From Ianthella basta (lineage: Eukaryota; Porifera; Demospongiae; Verongiida; Ianthellidae), in assembly GCA_964019415.1 (NCBI GenBank), contig OZ025878.1:4654512-4718511 (forward strand): a stretch of DNA of 64,000 nucleotides. The letters run 5' to 3'. A model generated the notes under the pieces. It had not been told where the DNA came from. It searched no databases and saw nothing but the letters and a program-made list of their open reading frames with translations. Shown here piece by piece: positions 38,001-47,172 of this stretch. The translations under genes and the position numbers were made by a program. Each line of letters opens with the position of its first letter. Position 1 is the stretch's first letter.

Positions 38001-38481
38001 ACTTTACACCTTTACACTTTACCTTGCCTGTACAATTTTTTGTGGCTACTAACTCATTTTACACGCAAGACTTGAAAATCCGAATCCTTAAATTAGTACC
38101 TGACGAATTGTGCGTCATCTGCAATTTGCTAAAATTAGTACTTGCAAATGATTGTACATTTTCACTATCAAGCTTGTGCATTTGTCTGTGCAGGCAGAAA
38201 CTGACACATCACAAGAAGCAAAGTACATGCAGCGATTCTTTGTTGTGTGGACTTGGAAAACACTTGGGATTAGGCTGGCTAATTGAGCTGCCCCTGGATA
38301 CTCCATTCAAGGATGGTAGTGTGTGCAAAAGGAGGTCATCTGCAGTCAAGTGTACTGGAATGCCGGCACTATATAGTTCGCGATCTTGTCCGTTCAAGGT
38401 CCGTAACTTACGGGATAATTGCGCTGTGCCAAGAGTTGCCAGTGTTGCTAGCAGAGCCACAACCGTCAATGGGGTTGTCAT
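23596..38481 (-). CDS. Receptor tyrosine kinase A with VWD-like and Calx-beta ectodomain (19 exons)
   Basis: Exons in coding order: 38412-38481, 37109-37675, 34724-34861, 33939-34280, 33488-33832, 33209-33403, 32619-32771, 32354-32533, 31968-32174, 30199-30402, 29422-29620, 29217-29265, 28799-29015, 28490-28686, 27541-27663, 25165-25370, 24985-25025, 23994-24090, 23596-23845. Total 3780 nt, 1259 aa, all frames consistent. Order: signal peptide 1-23, VWD-like to about 212, Calx-beta series about 213-800, TM about 823-847, juxtamembrane, tyrosine kinase about 900-1200, short tail ending EDNTG. All ten exons up to the TM exon are joined in phase 1. The kinase has every catalytic residue, so it should be active. 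The ligand is unknown. A second signal-peptide exon at 39867-39936 could splice into exon 2. Splice choice at the TM exon (phase 2 donor) is the least certain. Confidence 0.85.
24555..24755 (-). other. Unrecognised open frame inside a kinase A intron
   Basis: About 65 codons with protein-like composition ([19 protein letters not shown]), without an in-frame upstream ATG, ending TAA. The unit 2 copy at 53323-53523 differs by one residue. It lies between two kinase exons that splice directly to each other, so it is not needed by the kinase. It may be a fragment of a mobile element. Confidence 0.25.
25354..25419. repeat. 33-bp direct repeat of a splice acceptor (two copies)
   Basis: The sequence gatagcagatactcctatac recurs with a 33-bp period at 25357 and 25390. 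It covers the 3' splice site and first bases of the catalytic-loop exon of kinase A. Unit 2 has three copies (54125, 54158, 54191). Confidence 0.85.
25440..25859 (+). mobile_element. LINE reverse-transcriptase fragment, 5' part (split by an insertion)
   Basis: The plus-strand frame contains [38 protein letters not shown] and then, after a shift, LYGCEDWC. These match the thumb/3' region of RTE/CR1-like non-LTR reverse transcriptases (KTK-x-M, YLGS-x-I-x-DG, Y-GCE-W). It lies antisense in a kinase A intron. The remainder is at 27090-27310. Confidence 0.65.
25988..26348. repeat. Long (AC)n microsatellite
   Basis: About 360 bp of AC dinucleotides with interruptions near 26070, 26126, 26184 and repeated accac steps. 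The long His/Thr and Cys/Val open frames here are artefacts of the repeat. Confidence 0.95.
26587..26930 (-). other. CpG-rich open segment inside the unit-1 insertion, possible captured gene fragment
   Basis: A minus-strand frame of about 100 codons is open from about 26930 to the stop at 26587, with protein-like composition (for example [19 protein letters not shown]). CpG is far more frequent than in the flanks. An ETS-like CCGGAAGT lies near 26893. It could be a captured first exon or promoter of a host gene. I do not recognise the protein. Confidence 0.3.
26995..27023. repeat. (TA)n microsatellite
   Basis: About 14 TA units inside the unit-1 insertion. Confidence 0.9.
27090..27310 (+). 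mobile_element. LINE reverse-transcriptase fragment, 3' part
   Basis: Continues the fragment at 25440-25859 after the 1.23-kb insertion: [19 protein letters not shown] and [15 protein letters not shown]. This is the C-terminal end typical of such elements (R-R-I-x-GVSR...ED-I-R...K-x-V). Confidence 0.6.
29217..29620 (-). CDS. Transmembrane and juxtamembrane exons of receptor tyrosine kinase A
   Basis: Exon 29422-29620 starts with a Ser/Thr/Met-rich stalk ([11 protein letters not shown]). It then has [18 protein letters not shown] as the TM helix, then [11 protein letters not shown] and ERYSALYC. Two overlapping donors exist (gtgagt in phase 1 and gtatgg in phase 2). Only the phase 2 donor joins the next exon (29217-29265, [16 protein letters not shown]) without a stop. 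Tyrosines here could regulate the kinase, as juxtamembrane tyrosines do in many RTKs. Confidence 0.75.
30199..34861 (-). CDS. Calx-beta ectodomain exons of receptor tyrosine kinase A
   Basis: Eight phase 1-1 exons. At least three Calx-beta domains straddle exon borders. Markers include [13 protein letters not shown] with [21 protein letters not shown] with [10 protein letters not shown], and [18 protein letters not shown] with [10 protein letters not shown]. These follow the family pattern of an acidic Ca2+-binding E-x-D-E-x-F strand followed by a V-x-I-x-D-E end. The exons at 32619, 32354, 31968 and 30199 are Cys-rich and more degenerate. They look like Calx-beta halves ([23 protein letters not shown]), but I rate this as weaker. 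Numerous N-x-S/T sites fit an extracellular location. Confidence 0.75.
30599..30633 (-). ncRNA. Hammerhead-like core, left arm
   Basis: Reads GCAG, CTGATGA, AGGCTTGGGTCT, GAAAT, GTC, CTGC on the minus strand. The two arms of the fold-back carry the same core in opposite directions, each with a different single lesion. Confidence 0.42.
30661..30696 (+). ncRNA. Hammerhead-like core, right arm
   Basis: GCAG, CTGACGA, AGGCTTTCAGGCC (stem II), AAAAC (one change from GAAAC), GTC, CTGC. Stem I is GCAG/CTGC and the cleavage triplet would be GUC. Confidence 0.42.
31428..31735. repeat. Dispersed ~300-bp repeat with hairpin end, copy 2
   Basis: Intronic in kinase A. It shares tagcctttcagccagcacac, gacagtttggta and the terminal tttctttaactcgaaatac with the other copies. 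Confidence 0.5.
32893..33090. repeat. Intronic segment with perfect hairpins
   Basis: cctattgatggcaa and ttgccatcaatagg form a 14-bp perfect inverted repeat with a 6-nt loop (about 32908-32941). cctccaa and ttggagg form another at about 33065-33083. It is also present in unit 2 near 60455-60635. CpG is locally high. Unknown small element. Confidence 0.4.
34862..37108. other. Intron 2 of receptor tyrosine kinase A
   Basis: Separates the VWD-like exon from the first Calx-beta exon. It contains a 16-bp palindrome (gactatagctatagtc) near 35058, a ggggctactgcccc hairpin near 35079, and near 35320-35340 (minus) a gaaacgtctt box that may be a decayed hammerhead core. No coding exon was found. Confidence 0.5.
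37109..37675 (-). CDS. Exon 2 of receptor tyrosine kinase A: VWD-like domain
   Basis: A 567-nt, phase 1-1 exon with [16 protein letters not shown] and [18 protein letters not shown]. It resembles the NPxY receptor 2 exon (45780-46346) more than the NPxY receptor 1 exon: both share [18 protein letters not shown]. The exon splices to the first Calx-beta exon at 34861. Confidence 0.8.
38412..38481 (-). CDS. Exon 1 of receptor tyrosine kinase A: signal peptide
   Basis: ATG at 38481; [18 protein letters not shown] followed by TAQLS and a phase 1 donor. It is paralogous to the first exons of both NPxY receptors, which shows that the promoter-proximal part and the VWD-like exon moved as a block between the kinase gene and the NPxY genes. 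Confidence 0.78.
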
Positions 38482-39366
38482 TTTGCGCCACAGTACAGCT
38501 ACTGGGAGATGAGCCTGCAGAGAGAGAATACCGTATCGATAAGTTGTGGAGATACGAAACATCCTCCGTAGCCAACAGCCAAATAATGTACGAACTCACT
38601 TGAGTAAAGGTGTCACAATGGAATAGAAATGCTGTGCATACCATTTTATTGAACCAGGCATTTCGTCAATCACGTTCTAATACTTGCATTTCTGTAGATT
38701 GAAGCTTCCTGAAGCCGTATGCTAGTCCAGTGGGTATTGACGCTACTACCGCAGCACATGACTAGTTGTATAGAGATAACAGTCATATTGTGCCATGTAT
38801 GGGCAATTGGCGTAAGAAGCCAGCATATGCTACGACCAAAGAAAGCGCACCAAACTAGCCATAGAAGCCACGGGCCTCCCACAATACTATAGTCTTCATC
38901 AGGAAGACGGGCGGCTTTGCAGCCAGGCAATGTTGACTATCAAGAATCCCTTGTGTGCATTTACAGCAGGGAACAATGCATTGTGGTATTTGCTGACTAA
39001 ATGGATGGATATGCCACTGTAAGACATGTAGGGCATGGACCTGGTCTCCTGCATGCTGCACTAGACTAGGAATATACCACTTGGGCCCAATGTTTAGTAA
39101 TGCAGATGTACATTACTATATAGCATAGGACAGCTAGTGGAGTCCCTCTGTACTAAGGAGAGAGACATCAGCTTGACTTGAACTTAGCAATATATACTGA
39201 GGGCATGTTAGCTATGTACGCAGCTGTTGCCATGGTAGAACACCATATAGCTACTCTGGCAATTGTGGGTTCCTTGGTACATTATATTTCTGTAAATATA
39301 CTGACTGTAAATGCATTTGCTGTAAGCAGCCGTGTGTCTGTCTGTGCTGGAGCTTTCTCTGTGCAT

Positions 39367-39378
39367 ATGTGTGTGTGC

Positions 39379-39452
<74 letters not shown>
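39367..39452. repeat. (TG)n microsatellite at the unit 1/unit 2 junction
   Basis: TG dinucleotides with a few TGCG steps, followed by a ctccctccctccct run. The left flank (39210-39360) matches the right flank of the AC repeat at 25988 in inverted orientation. Confidence 0.92.
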
Positions 39453-39453
<1 letters not shown>

Positions 39454-39866
39454 TGGTATGTAGGTGTGTGTTACATGTTTATCTCTCTCCCTCCCTCCCT
39501 GACCACAATATGTATGAATATGAATGGAACATTTGTCCAGTAAAACAATTATAATTATATTGCACAGTGTTGCAAGTAGATCAAATTAATTACTTGTTAT
39601 GCAAATTATAGAGTAAGCAACACATGCATCGTATGGCGCAAAATGTTCACCGGAAAACATTTTCTCAAATCTTCAAATTTTGGCTGAAACTGCAATTTTC
39701 GGGGGAAATTTTCCCTTACGTGAGAGCTAATGCCATGGCCACCTACTTCTTCTTCCAAGTTCGCACGCTGCTTTTCTTGAAAGGACGGCCATAGAACGCT
39801 CTGGAAAAGAATCGTACGGTCGCTGTTACACCGTTCTGTGCTGCCCTTTTCCTCCCTCAAACTCAC

Positions 39867-39936
39867 TGGATACTTGCGCTGTGCTGTGTGTGACAAGCAT
39901 TGGTAGTAGAACCAAGGCTGCCAACGAAATCCTCAT
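39867..39936 (-). pseudogene. Orphan signal-peptide exon, copy of adhesion GPCR exon 1
   Basis: 70 nt, intact ATG (at 39936), 23 codons with one Val-to-Leu change from 11800-11869, and an intact gtgagt donor in phase 1. No adhesion GPCR lies downstream. The next compatible acceptor on this strand is the VWD-like exon of kinase A at 37675. It is either a relic carried along by the tandem duplication or an alternative first exon. Confidence 0.6.
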
Positions 39937-40059
39937 TTTACTCTGCAATGAAATACAGTTACGGGAAGGCAAGGCTACAGAGAGAAACTCTCACAGTGAC
40001 AGCGTCTACCATCACACTGACAGGTTCTGGTGACACGTCCTCCGTATTCCCGTATTATA

Positions 40060-40609
40060 ACTAGGGCATACATTAAAATGCAACCAGCCTCGCTTGAATG
40101 TATATAGCTAGCTATTTCAGTAAAGTACAGTGCATGAGCGTAACTCGGCCAGGGAAAGTACATTTTGGGCAATAATAGAACTGTAATCTGCTTTCACTGG
40201 CTGTCAGAATGAAGGGATAGCAAGCCATACGAAGCACCGAATGGCAGCTGGGCAATCGACATTTACATATTTGGAGCTGCGCAGGGAAGCCCGTCCGTGC
40301 TGTGCTAACCACAGTGCGCGTTTTGCGCTTCACCCGCGGGAACAATGAAAGTGTTCCGGGTCACGCAAGGCAAAAGACGTCAGCCAATATGGCGGACTCG
40401 CCAACAGGCGTGCAGCTCTCGCTGGAGCAATAGGCGACGTTAACAGCAATCTGAACGTAGCGAGCAGCGATGAAGTGGAGTGTAGAGCAGTTTTGTGGCT
40501 AGCGGTGGCCAAGTAGAGCGTTTTGTTGTCGTGAGCGCCTGCGGAGAACACCGGGCTATTGCGCAATCTAGGTGTCTCGGGTTGACTGGGACGGATATAC
40601 ATATATACA

Positions 40610-40643
<34 letters not shown>

Positions 40644-40688
40644 CAAACGGGGGACGACAACGCATCACGATTACTTGCCTCGCCTTTC
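40060..40688. other. CpG-rich insertion present only in unit 2
   Basis: Unit 1 has no counterpart between about 12015 and 12028. The middle (40240-40590) is rich in CpG, unlike the rest of the window, and carries gacgtcagccaatatggcgg near 40376, that is a CRE-like half, a CCAAT box and a YY1-like atggcgg. It looks like a promoter or 5' UTR piece. No long convincing reading frame was found. Confidence 0.45.
40596..40645. repeat. (ATAC)n tetranucleotide microsatellite
   Basis: About ten ATAC units within the unit-2-specific CpG-rich insertion. Confidence 0.9.
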
Positions 40689-41192
40689 GGATACACATGC
40701 CTAATAATACAATCACGCCAAAAAATTATTATTGTTTTGGTTACAGCCCCTATTTTTGTATAGGGCACATAATTATGTACGCGATAGGTTACTCTTAAAT
40801 GACCATGATCGTAGTTGAGGCTCATTGCATGCATGTACTTCAGTAATCTTGCTGATGACTGTTATATAATAGTAGAAGTTGGTAGCTAGTCTGCCGGGGG
40901 CCTACAGTGCCCTGTACCATAGTATGTTCAAAGGAAATCTTTCACCTTCCTTTGTGGCTTCCAACACTTGCCTTTGTACACAGAGTACAATATAGGGACT
41001 ATAGGGGTATAGTATAGTATATAGGGAATAGATTGTATATTAATCAATCAATCAATGATATTAGAGTACATCATGCCACACATGCACTAGGACACAATAT
41101 GGTCCATAGTAGCACTACATGAGTCATGAACTACATGAGTCATGAACACATAATATTAGTTATTTTTCCTCAGAGTTCTGATTTGGAAACCA

Positions 41193-42243
41193 TTAAATGT
41201 ATTCATAGTTACCACCGCTTGAGGCTGCAGAAAATGCAAAAGCACACAATATATAGTCAATTTCAAAGTAAAACATTGCACTTACATAATTATTGTAGCA
41301 ATTGCACAAAGACACTGGATGGAAATCAACTAAAAGACGCTCAAAGCACAGCTGCTGCCACTCAAGGGGTTTTCTGTCAGCTGTACAAACATTTTCAGGA
41401 ATAACATTAGTAGGCCACTGACTGTGGAGGCTGCTATGACCTCAGGTATGAGGTGGTAACCTGAGACAGCATACCCAAACATTGTTGGTTATCAAACTGA
41501 CTGTATTAGTAAAATTTAAGGTAGACTGATAATTTGTTAGTTGTTAAGTCACCTCAGTTATGAAGTGCACACATGTTAATCAACCCACCTTTTTCATTAC
41601 CAGTGATTGTTGCATATAAATCAGAGGTTTCCTGTGTGACCAGGTAACATGGGTTTGACTCCATCACCACTACATCTCCCATTGCAGTGTAGGCAGGGTT
41701 GGCCTGCATAGTCACAAATGCTGTTGTCTCAATAGGAAAAATTCCTGCAGTAAATATACAGGATGCTTAGTATAGAGATGGTCATCAGTAGCAGATTCAT
41801 AAGATAAGTGGAGCCTCATATACCCAGTCCCTGGAATGGAAACAGGCACTAGGTAAAGGCTAGGAGTTTGTGACAACTGAACAGTGAATGCTTCCATCAA
41901 TGCGATACAGATACACTGCTTTGAATGATGTCAGACAGATGTAGTGAATTACATAACCTCATTCTATAATAATGAAAGCAAGGGGAGGGGTGCAAGTAAA
42001 CCACCAAGCAGCAACAGATCTTACATAGGTAACACTAGGTGACTATAATAGGTAACAATGCATTTTGCACAGAGGTTTGAACAGAGACTGGGCATTAATA
42101 GAGATTTAGACAAGTGTTGTGATGGTGTTGCTTACCACTGAGTTGCTTATTACTAGATTTTGGTTGCATTGCAAGCCTTCCTGCAATGTAGGATGGATTG
42201 TCCTGCATTTTTATGATGGCATTGACTCCAGGAGAAAATTCAC
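41193..42243 (-). CDS. Cytoplasmic tail exons of NPxY receptor copy 2
   Basis: Exons 42136-42243, 41601-41744 and 41193-41224 carry MQDNPSYIA, MQANPAYTA, NPCYLV and SSGGNYEYI. The intron between the first two contains about 240 bp (about 41845-42105) absent from copy 1. Confidence 0.8.
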
Positions 42244-45200
42244 CTAAAGCAGAACAGATGTGACACAAAAATGTGGTTCTGTTGCACAAACATGTAAATA
42301 AATGTACATAGCTACATAGCTAGGGAAAGGAAAGGTATGAATTGTAAAGTCATGCACTTCAGCCTGTATACCACTTGCACAATGTAGACCTGCGCAAGCG
42401 ATAGAAATTATGACAGTCATCCAATCCATGCCTTGCTTGGCTAGTATATTTTGAGTGACCCAGTGAGTGTAGGTAAACATTGTGCAGTCAAAGTCATACA
42501 TCTCCACTAATTTATGTATCTAAGGCAATCAGCTTATTCTGACAATCACCAGTCATCCAAGGAAGCATTATTCACATAAACTGCATTTGCAATAAATCAC
42601 ACCCTTCTTCACTACCAATAACAGACTATCACAAATTATGCAAGAATAATGTTAATCATTGTGTGAACCTGTTAGCTGCATATGGTGCACAATGGTAGGA
42701 ATTTGTAGTAATTATGGCAAAATGAAGAACCAGGTCGATGTCTGTCATATTAAAAGCAGCCTATAGCTCAGGCTGACCTTCTAAAGGCCAAGTAGATTTC
42801 TATTAGAGATCAGCAAAACAATTCAAAAATGCAGGATAGCACTAGATTTGCTATTATAATTAGCTAACCTGTGTATTCTTCCCCTCCTTTACCACTCCTT
42901 CTCACTCTCCATGCAATTAGTGCAGCAGCAGCTGTAACTGACCCAACCACCAGGGCAGCCACAGCTGCTGCCACCGCTCCAATGATAATCAACTTCACTC
43001 GTACCATGGGACCATCACTAGGTGACATGGTCATTTCGTCTATCTCTGATGATGGAGCAACAGAAGGTTTTGGAGAAAGTGGAGTGGTTGTTGTTGTTGA
43101 TGCGACTGAAGTACTAGGGATACTTGGCACTGTGCAAGAAAAGAGCAAAGTAATAGTAACAATTTAACTTGAGTCAGTTCTATAAGTAAAGAAAGGGGTC
43201 ATGCTGGTTGTTGCCTGAGGTTCTAATCATCTACACTTTCAGGATATATAAATTATAAGCTGTTATTTGAAACAGAAGAGAGAGTGTTCTGTTTCATGGA
43301 GCTGAAACCTAGACCTTAACTGAGCTGCTGACATCATGATCTGCACAACCTACAACTACTTGCTGCACAAAGCCCTGAATGTGCCTTGGAAATATCACAT
43401 CACCAATGTATAACTGTATGGGGACCTACCACTAGCAGATGACATATTACACAACCAGTGCCTACACTTTACTGGTTATGCAGCTCACTTCATTGAAGAC
43501 AGATATCAACCAGTTGCAGACCTACAGTGCTCCAATCACAAAGGTTCCATATTTGTATTGAGGAGATAGCTAAGATCCAAAAATGCTAAGTAGTGCCTAA
43601 AATGTTTAGATAGGATCTTTCCAACATATATGAGTTAAGCTCCCATTGTTTCCTAACAAATGCCTGGATAGTTGCACAATAACATACTAGGGGTCTCCAC
43701 TGCATGGTTTGCCTAACACACCTATGATCATGCAATAGACAGTGGGACACACCTATGATCATGCAATAGACAGTGGATTTGCTTCATGGAATTATGGTTG
43801 ACATTTTTAAGCATGTTTTTTCTGGAATTGCACATTCATAAGTTATTTCAGGTTCATATTTCACAGTGAAGGAAGGTTCTTTCATAAGGTAGATAATGTT
43901 TGTTTCATCACATAGTAATACCTATGTTATCATCAGTATGTGATTGTGGAACCTTTAGGATTGGAGCATTGTAGTACTCTGGCAGGGCTCAGATCCTATG
44001 TGAAGGGAGCAGGGAAGCAGAAAGACATTTTTTGACACAAATATTCAGGATTTGGGAGGACAAGTGGCAGTTGCAGAAGTTTAAAGATGTGCTGCAAACA
44101 GAGAAGGATGGTTTAAGCAAATCAATTAGCTACATAGGCCAGTTACCAACTTACAGGCACGCACAACGCTTTCATGGACGTAAACCTACTATAGCTTCTT
44201 TTAATGTAACACCAGTGCTGTAATAGGATGATGAATGTATTCAAAATGTATTTATACAGCTATGTACAAAATACTACTGTACTACTAAATGTTGATCATG
44301 CATGTTTTCATTAAAGAATTGACATAATGCATTCCATGTACCTTGTCCACTGCCAGGTGATGAAGTTGGAAGAGGTGACAAGAGCAATGATGATACCTCG
44401 CTGGAAGTTGTGCCTGCATTGGCATAGCATATTTACTCTTCACTATAAATGCCACTAACTAAACAGCACATGTACAGCTAGCCACACTGCAATATGAACT
44501 GAAGAGGACCTCTCAGAGCAAATAAAAAATTGATAGAGCAGCATGACTGCTTGCTTCGCATGTGCAGAATATGTACATTTATTGTCTACATATGAAAGAA
44601 TGCAGTTCATGACATGATAGGAACTAATTGTTTGCTAGCATGTGTTGTGAGCTGGCTGTATCTGTGGCAACAGTGTATGTATGTACAATTCACAGCTGGA
44701 AAGGATATGGTGAGAAGAAAAGTCAGCCATGAATGAAGCTTGAATCAGGACCTGCAAGACTATTTATGTACATAGTAGCACAAATAGTGAGATGGAGTAC
44801 CACAATTACTGTCCATCTCAGACTCATGGCAATAGGCTGATGTGACTCTGAGTCAATTTGAGCTCACCATCACACAGTACAATCTTACGACTGTGGATTC
44901 AAGTGGTCACAGCATTGAAGCACACACTAAGCTAGTACAAAGGAGTGAGGGCTGAATGGCTGTTGTCAGGGTATATAAATGGCTCAGTGACTGAAACTAT
45001 GTGATACAGTATAGGTCCCAGGCTTGAGCCCCAGTTGAGGTGAATTTCTTTCTCTAAACATAAACATCCTTTTGAGTTGTAGGTTTGATACTTGCTACTA
45101 TGACCTTATATATATATATGTATATTCCTTAATCTACCATATCATGTTACTTAAGCAGATCTAATCTCCTTGATCTCTGATGGTAGACGAACCACCCAAT

Positions 45201-47172
45201 GTGCACAGACGCTTAAGGAGCACATTCTTCTTTCCCACTCAAAGGTAAAGATGTTGCATGGCGATGCCTGTCCTGAGTAGCCTTCTGCACTGATTTCTGT
45301 AAGTGACCAGAGGTTGTCAATAACTGATCTATAGCAGTGATGTCTTTAATCTGAAATTGACATAATCATATCGCCGGGGAATTGGTTGCACCTGGTGATT
45401 GACTATGCTTATGCTCCCTAAAGCATGAAGTACGTGGTCAGGAATTAAGGTGAGTGATACAAGGGTGTGATCTTAGAGTTCTAATTTTGAAAGGGAACTA
45501 ATCAGTGAACTTCATATGCACACTACAGGTGATGCCAAACGTCTGACAGTTGCCGTGGCATAGATAGAGGTCATGGCATCATTCCAAGAAGGAAGTAGAC
45601 CAAAAGCTAGTTGTTCATCCCTTCTAGATCCATATGCATGAAACAAAAATCTCTTTGATAATGAAATAGTTACTGTAAGTATCATTGCTCAATTAATGTA
45701 CATGCACCTGTATATAGGTCTGCAGAAAACTTTGCAGCAACAGAACATGTGCATATGCACTCAAACACTTGCTACTCACCACATTCCTGCCTTGCACTCT
45801 GAAAGAGCTGATTAGTGGGCTGAACTCTGAAATCTGCAGCAAGTTTCTCTACTTCTTGTTGATTTGTAGGATTTACTGTCTGTCCATTTCTCAGTCGTAG
45901 ATTGCCTTGTCTGTCTCCGCACAGCCCACACAACTGACTCAGAATACTACTAGTACTGGAGATGGTAATTCTAAAAGAGGGTTCTGTTCCAATAGCTCTT
46001 TCCAAAATAATTGTACCAATCCCATTGTTTGGTGTAACTGTCACTGAACTGCTGCCTATACCATTTCTAACATTTCTGGAACCCCTGGATTGACCATTTC
46101 TTATTGTTGACACAATGTTGTTTTCGTCAATATAGGCGAACCCATTTATCCACTGAATGGCAATCTGACCGACTTCAAGTCTCTCATTCCTAAAGTTAGC
46201 ATGAACAAGTATTGGGGACTGCACACTGCCAGCTGTAGAGCAAGTGGTTATCAGTTCATAAACACATGTTTTCTGGAAGCGATAGCCAGTTCCTTCAGAG
46301 AAAGGAAAGATCTGAGACGAATGAACATCACAATTCAGTGCGCCACCTGAGAAGGAGGAAGGTACAGCACAGCATGTTATGTGGATGGTCGAAAGTAATT
46401 GAATGACTGTCAAACAATGTATAGGCAGATCTGGCCTTATATTTTAACTACTTTAGGGAATTGAAGTAAAGATCCCTACAGGATGACATGAAATGCATGC
46501 TTCATGTGATCCAGTGGAATGGTGCACATAATATATATATACAAGGTATTGACAAACAGTATATGTAGTTCTTACAGTGAGTCTGTCTGTTTCCAGTCCG
46601 AGTGGCAGTACTGTGTGAAGCTTAATTATGGAGAGGTACCATTAGGTCATTAAATTACATAAATGAATGTCCTTTGTGCCTTGGTAGAGCTGTTTAAAGC
46701 ATCTACCTACATTGCATGTATACCTACACCTTAATTTGCACATTACCTTGACTGCACAATCTTTGTGGGTAGTAACTCATTTTACATACAAACTTAAACT
46801 TGAAAATCCCTAAACTAGTAGCTGCCAAATTGTGTGCCATCTGCAATTTGCTATAATTAATACTTGACTGTATGCACTATCACGTTTATGCATAATTATA
46901 TCTGTGCAGGCAGAAACTGACATATCACAACAAGCAAAGTCTGGAGCTACTTAGCTGTGTGGACTTGGAAAAACATTTGACATTAGACTGCCTAATTGAG
47001 ATGCCCCTGTATACTCTATTTAAGGAGGGTCGTGTATGCAAATAGAGATCATTTGCAGTCAAGGGTACTGGAATGTATGCATTTGTGAGGCTGGCAACTT
47101 ACCAGATAATTGCGCTGTGCCAAGAGCTACCAGTGTTGCCAGCAGAGCCACAACAGTCAACGGGGCAGCCAT
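41193..47172 (-). CDS. Single-pass VWD-like receptor with triple-NPxY cytoplasmic tail, copy 2
   Basis: Exons 47103-47172, 45780-46346, 42869-43129, 42136-42243, 41601-41744, 41193-41224; 393 aa, same architecture and same phases as copy 1. Differences include two extra Thr codons in the stalk, an extra residue in the VWD-like exon and GRLAMQPKSS in the first tail exon. The three NPxY motifs and the NYEYI end are conserved, although the rest of the protein and the introns have drifted. That suggests both copies are under selection. The signal peptide [18 protein letters not shown] with GTAQLS is more canonical than that of copy 1. Confidence 0.83.
42869..43129 (-). CDS. Exon 3 of NPxY receptor copy 2: stalk and transmembrane helix
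   Basis: 87 codons, phase 1-1. It has a Ser/Thr/Pro-rich stalk with a run of four Thr, a hydrophobic span containing IIIGAVAAAVAALVVGS, and WRVRRSGKGG after it. It is two codons longer than the copy at 14184-14438. Confidence 0.8.
43130..45779. other. Intron 2 of NPxY receptor 2
   Basis: The stretch of about 43853-45475 has no counterpart in unit 1, where the retroelement remnant sits instead. A plus-strand open frame at 44032-44223 is unrecognised, has no splice context and is not called. Confidence 0.5.
45780..46346 (-). CDS. Exon 2 of NPxY receptor copy 2: VWD-like domain
   Basis: A 567-nt phase 1-1 exon. It opens [18 protein letters not shown] and carries [16 protein letters not shown] and [17 protein letters not shown]. 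The segment between these ([17 protein letters not shown]) is the most variable part among the four copies, which would fit the exposed face of a binding domain. Confidence 0.8.

Larger units (their letters stand above)
10896..39508. repeat. Tandem segmental duplication, unit 1
   Basis: Unit 1 holds the adhesion-GPCR first exon, NPxY receptor 1 and kinase A. The homologous positions of unit 2 start near 39509. Offsets are about 28643 at the NPxY stop exon, 29063 at the VWD-like exon, 28785 at the kinase stop and 27546 in the Calx-beta exons. The offset changes are explained by unit-specific insertions. Similarity is visibly lower in the NPxY half than in the kinase half. Confidence 0.8.

Noticed and set aside
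40440..40834. Tyr/Ile/His/Thr-rich open frames on both strands
   Set aside because: They are translations of the ATAC microsatellite and its flanks.
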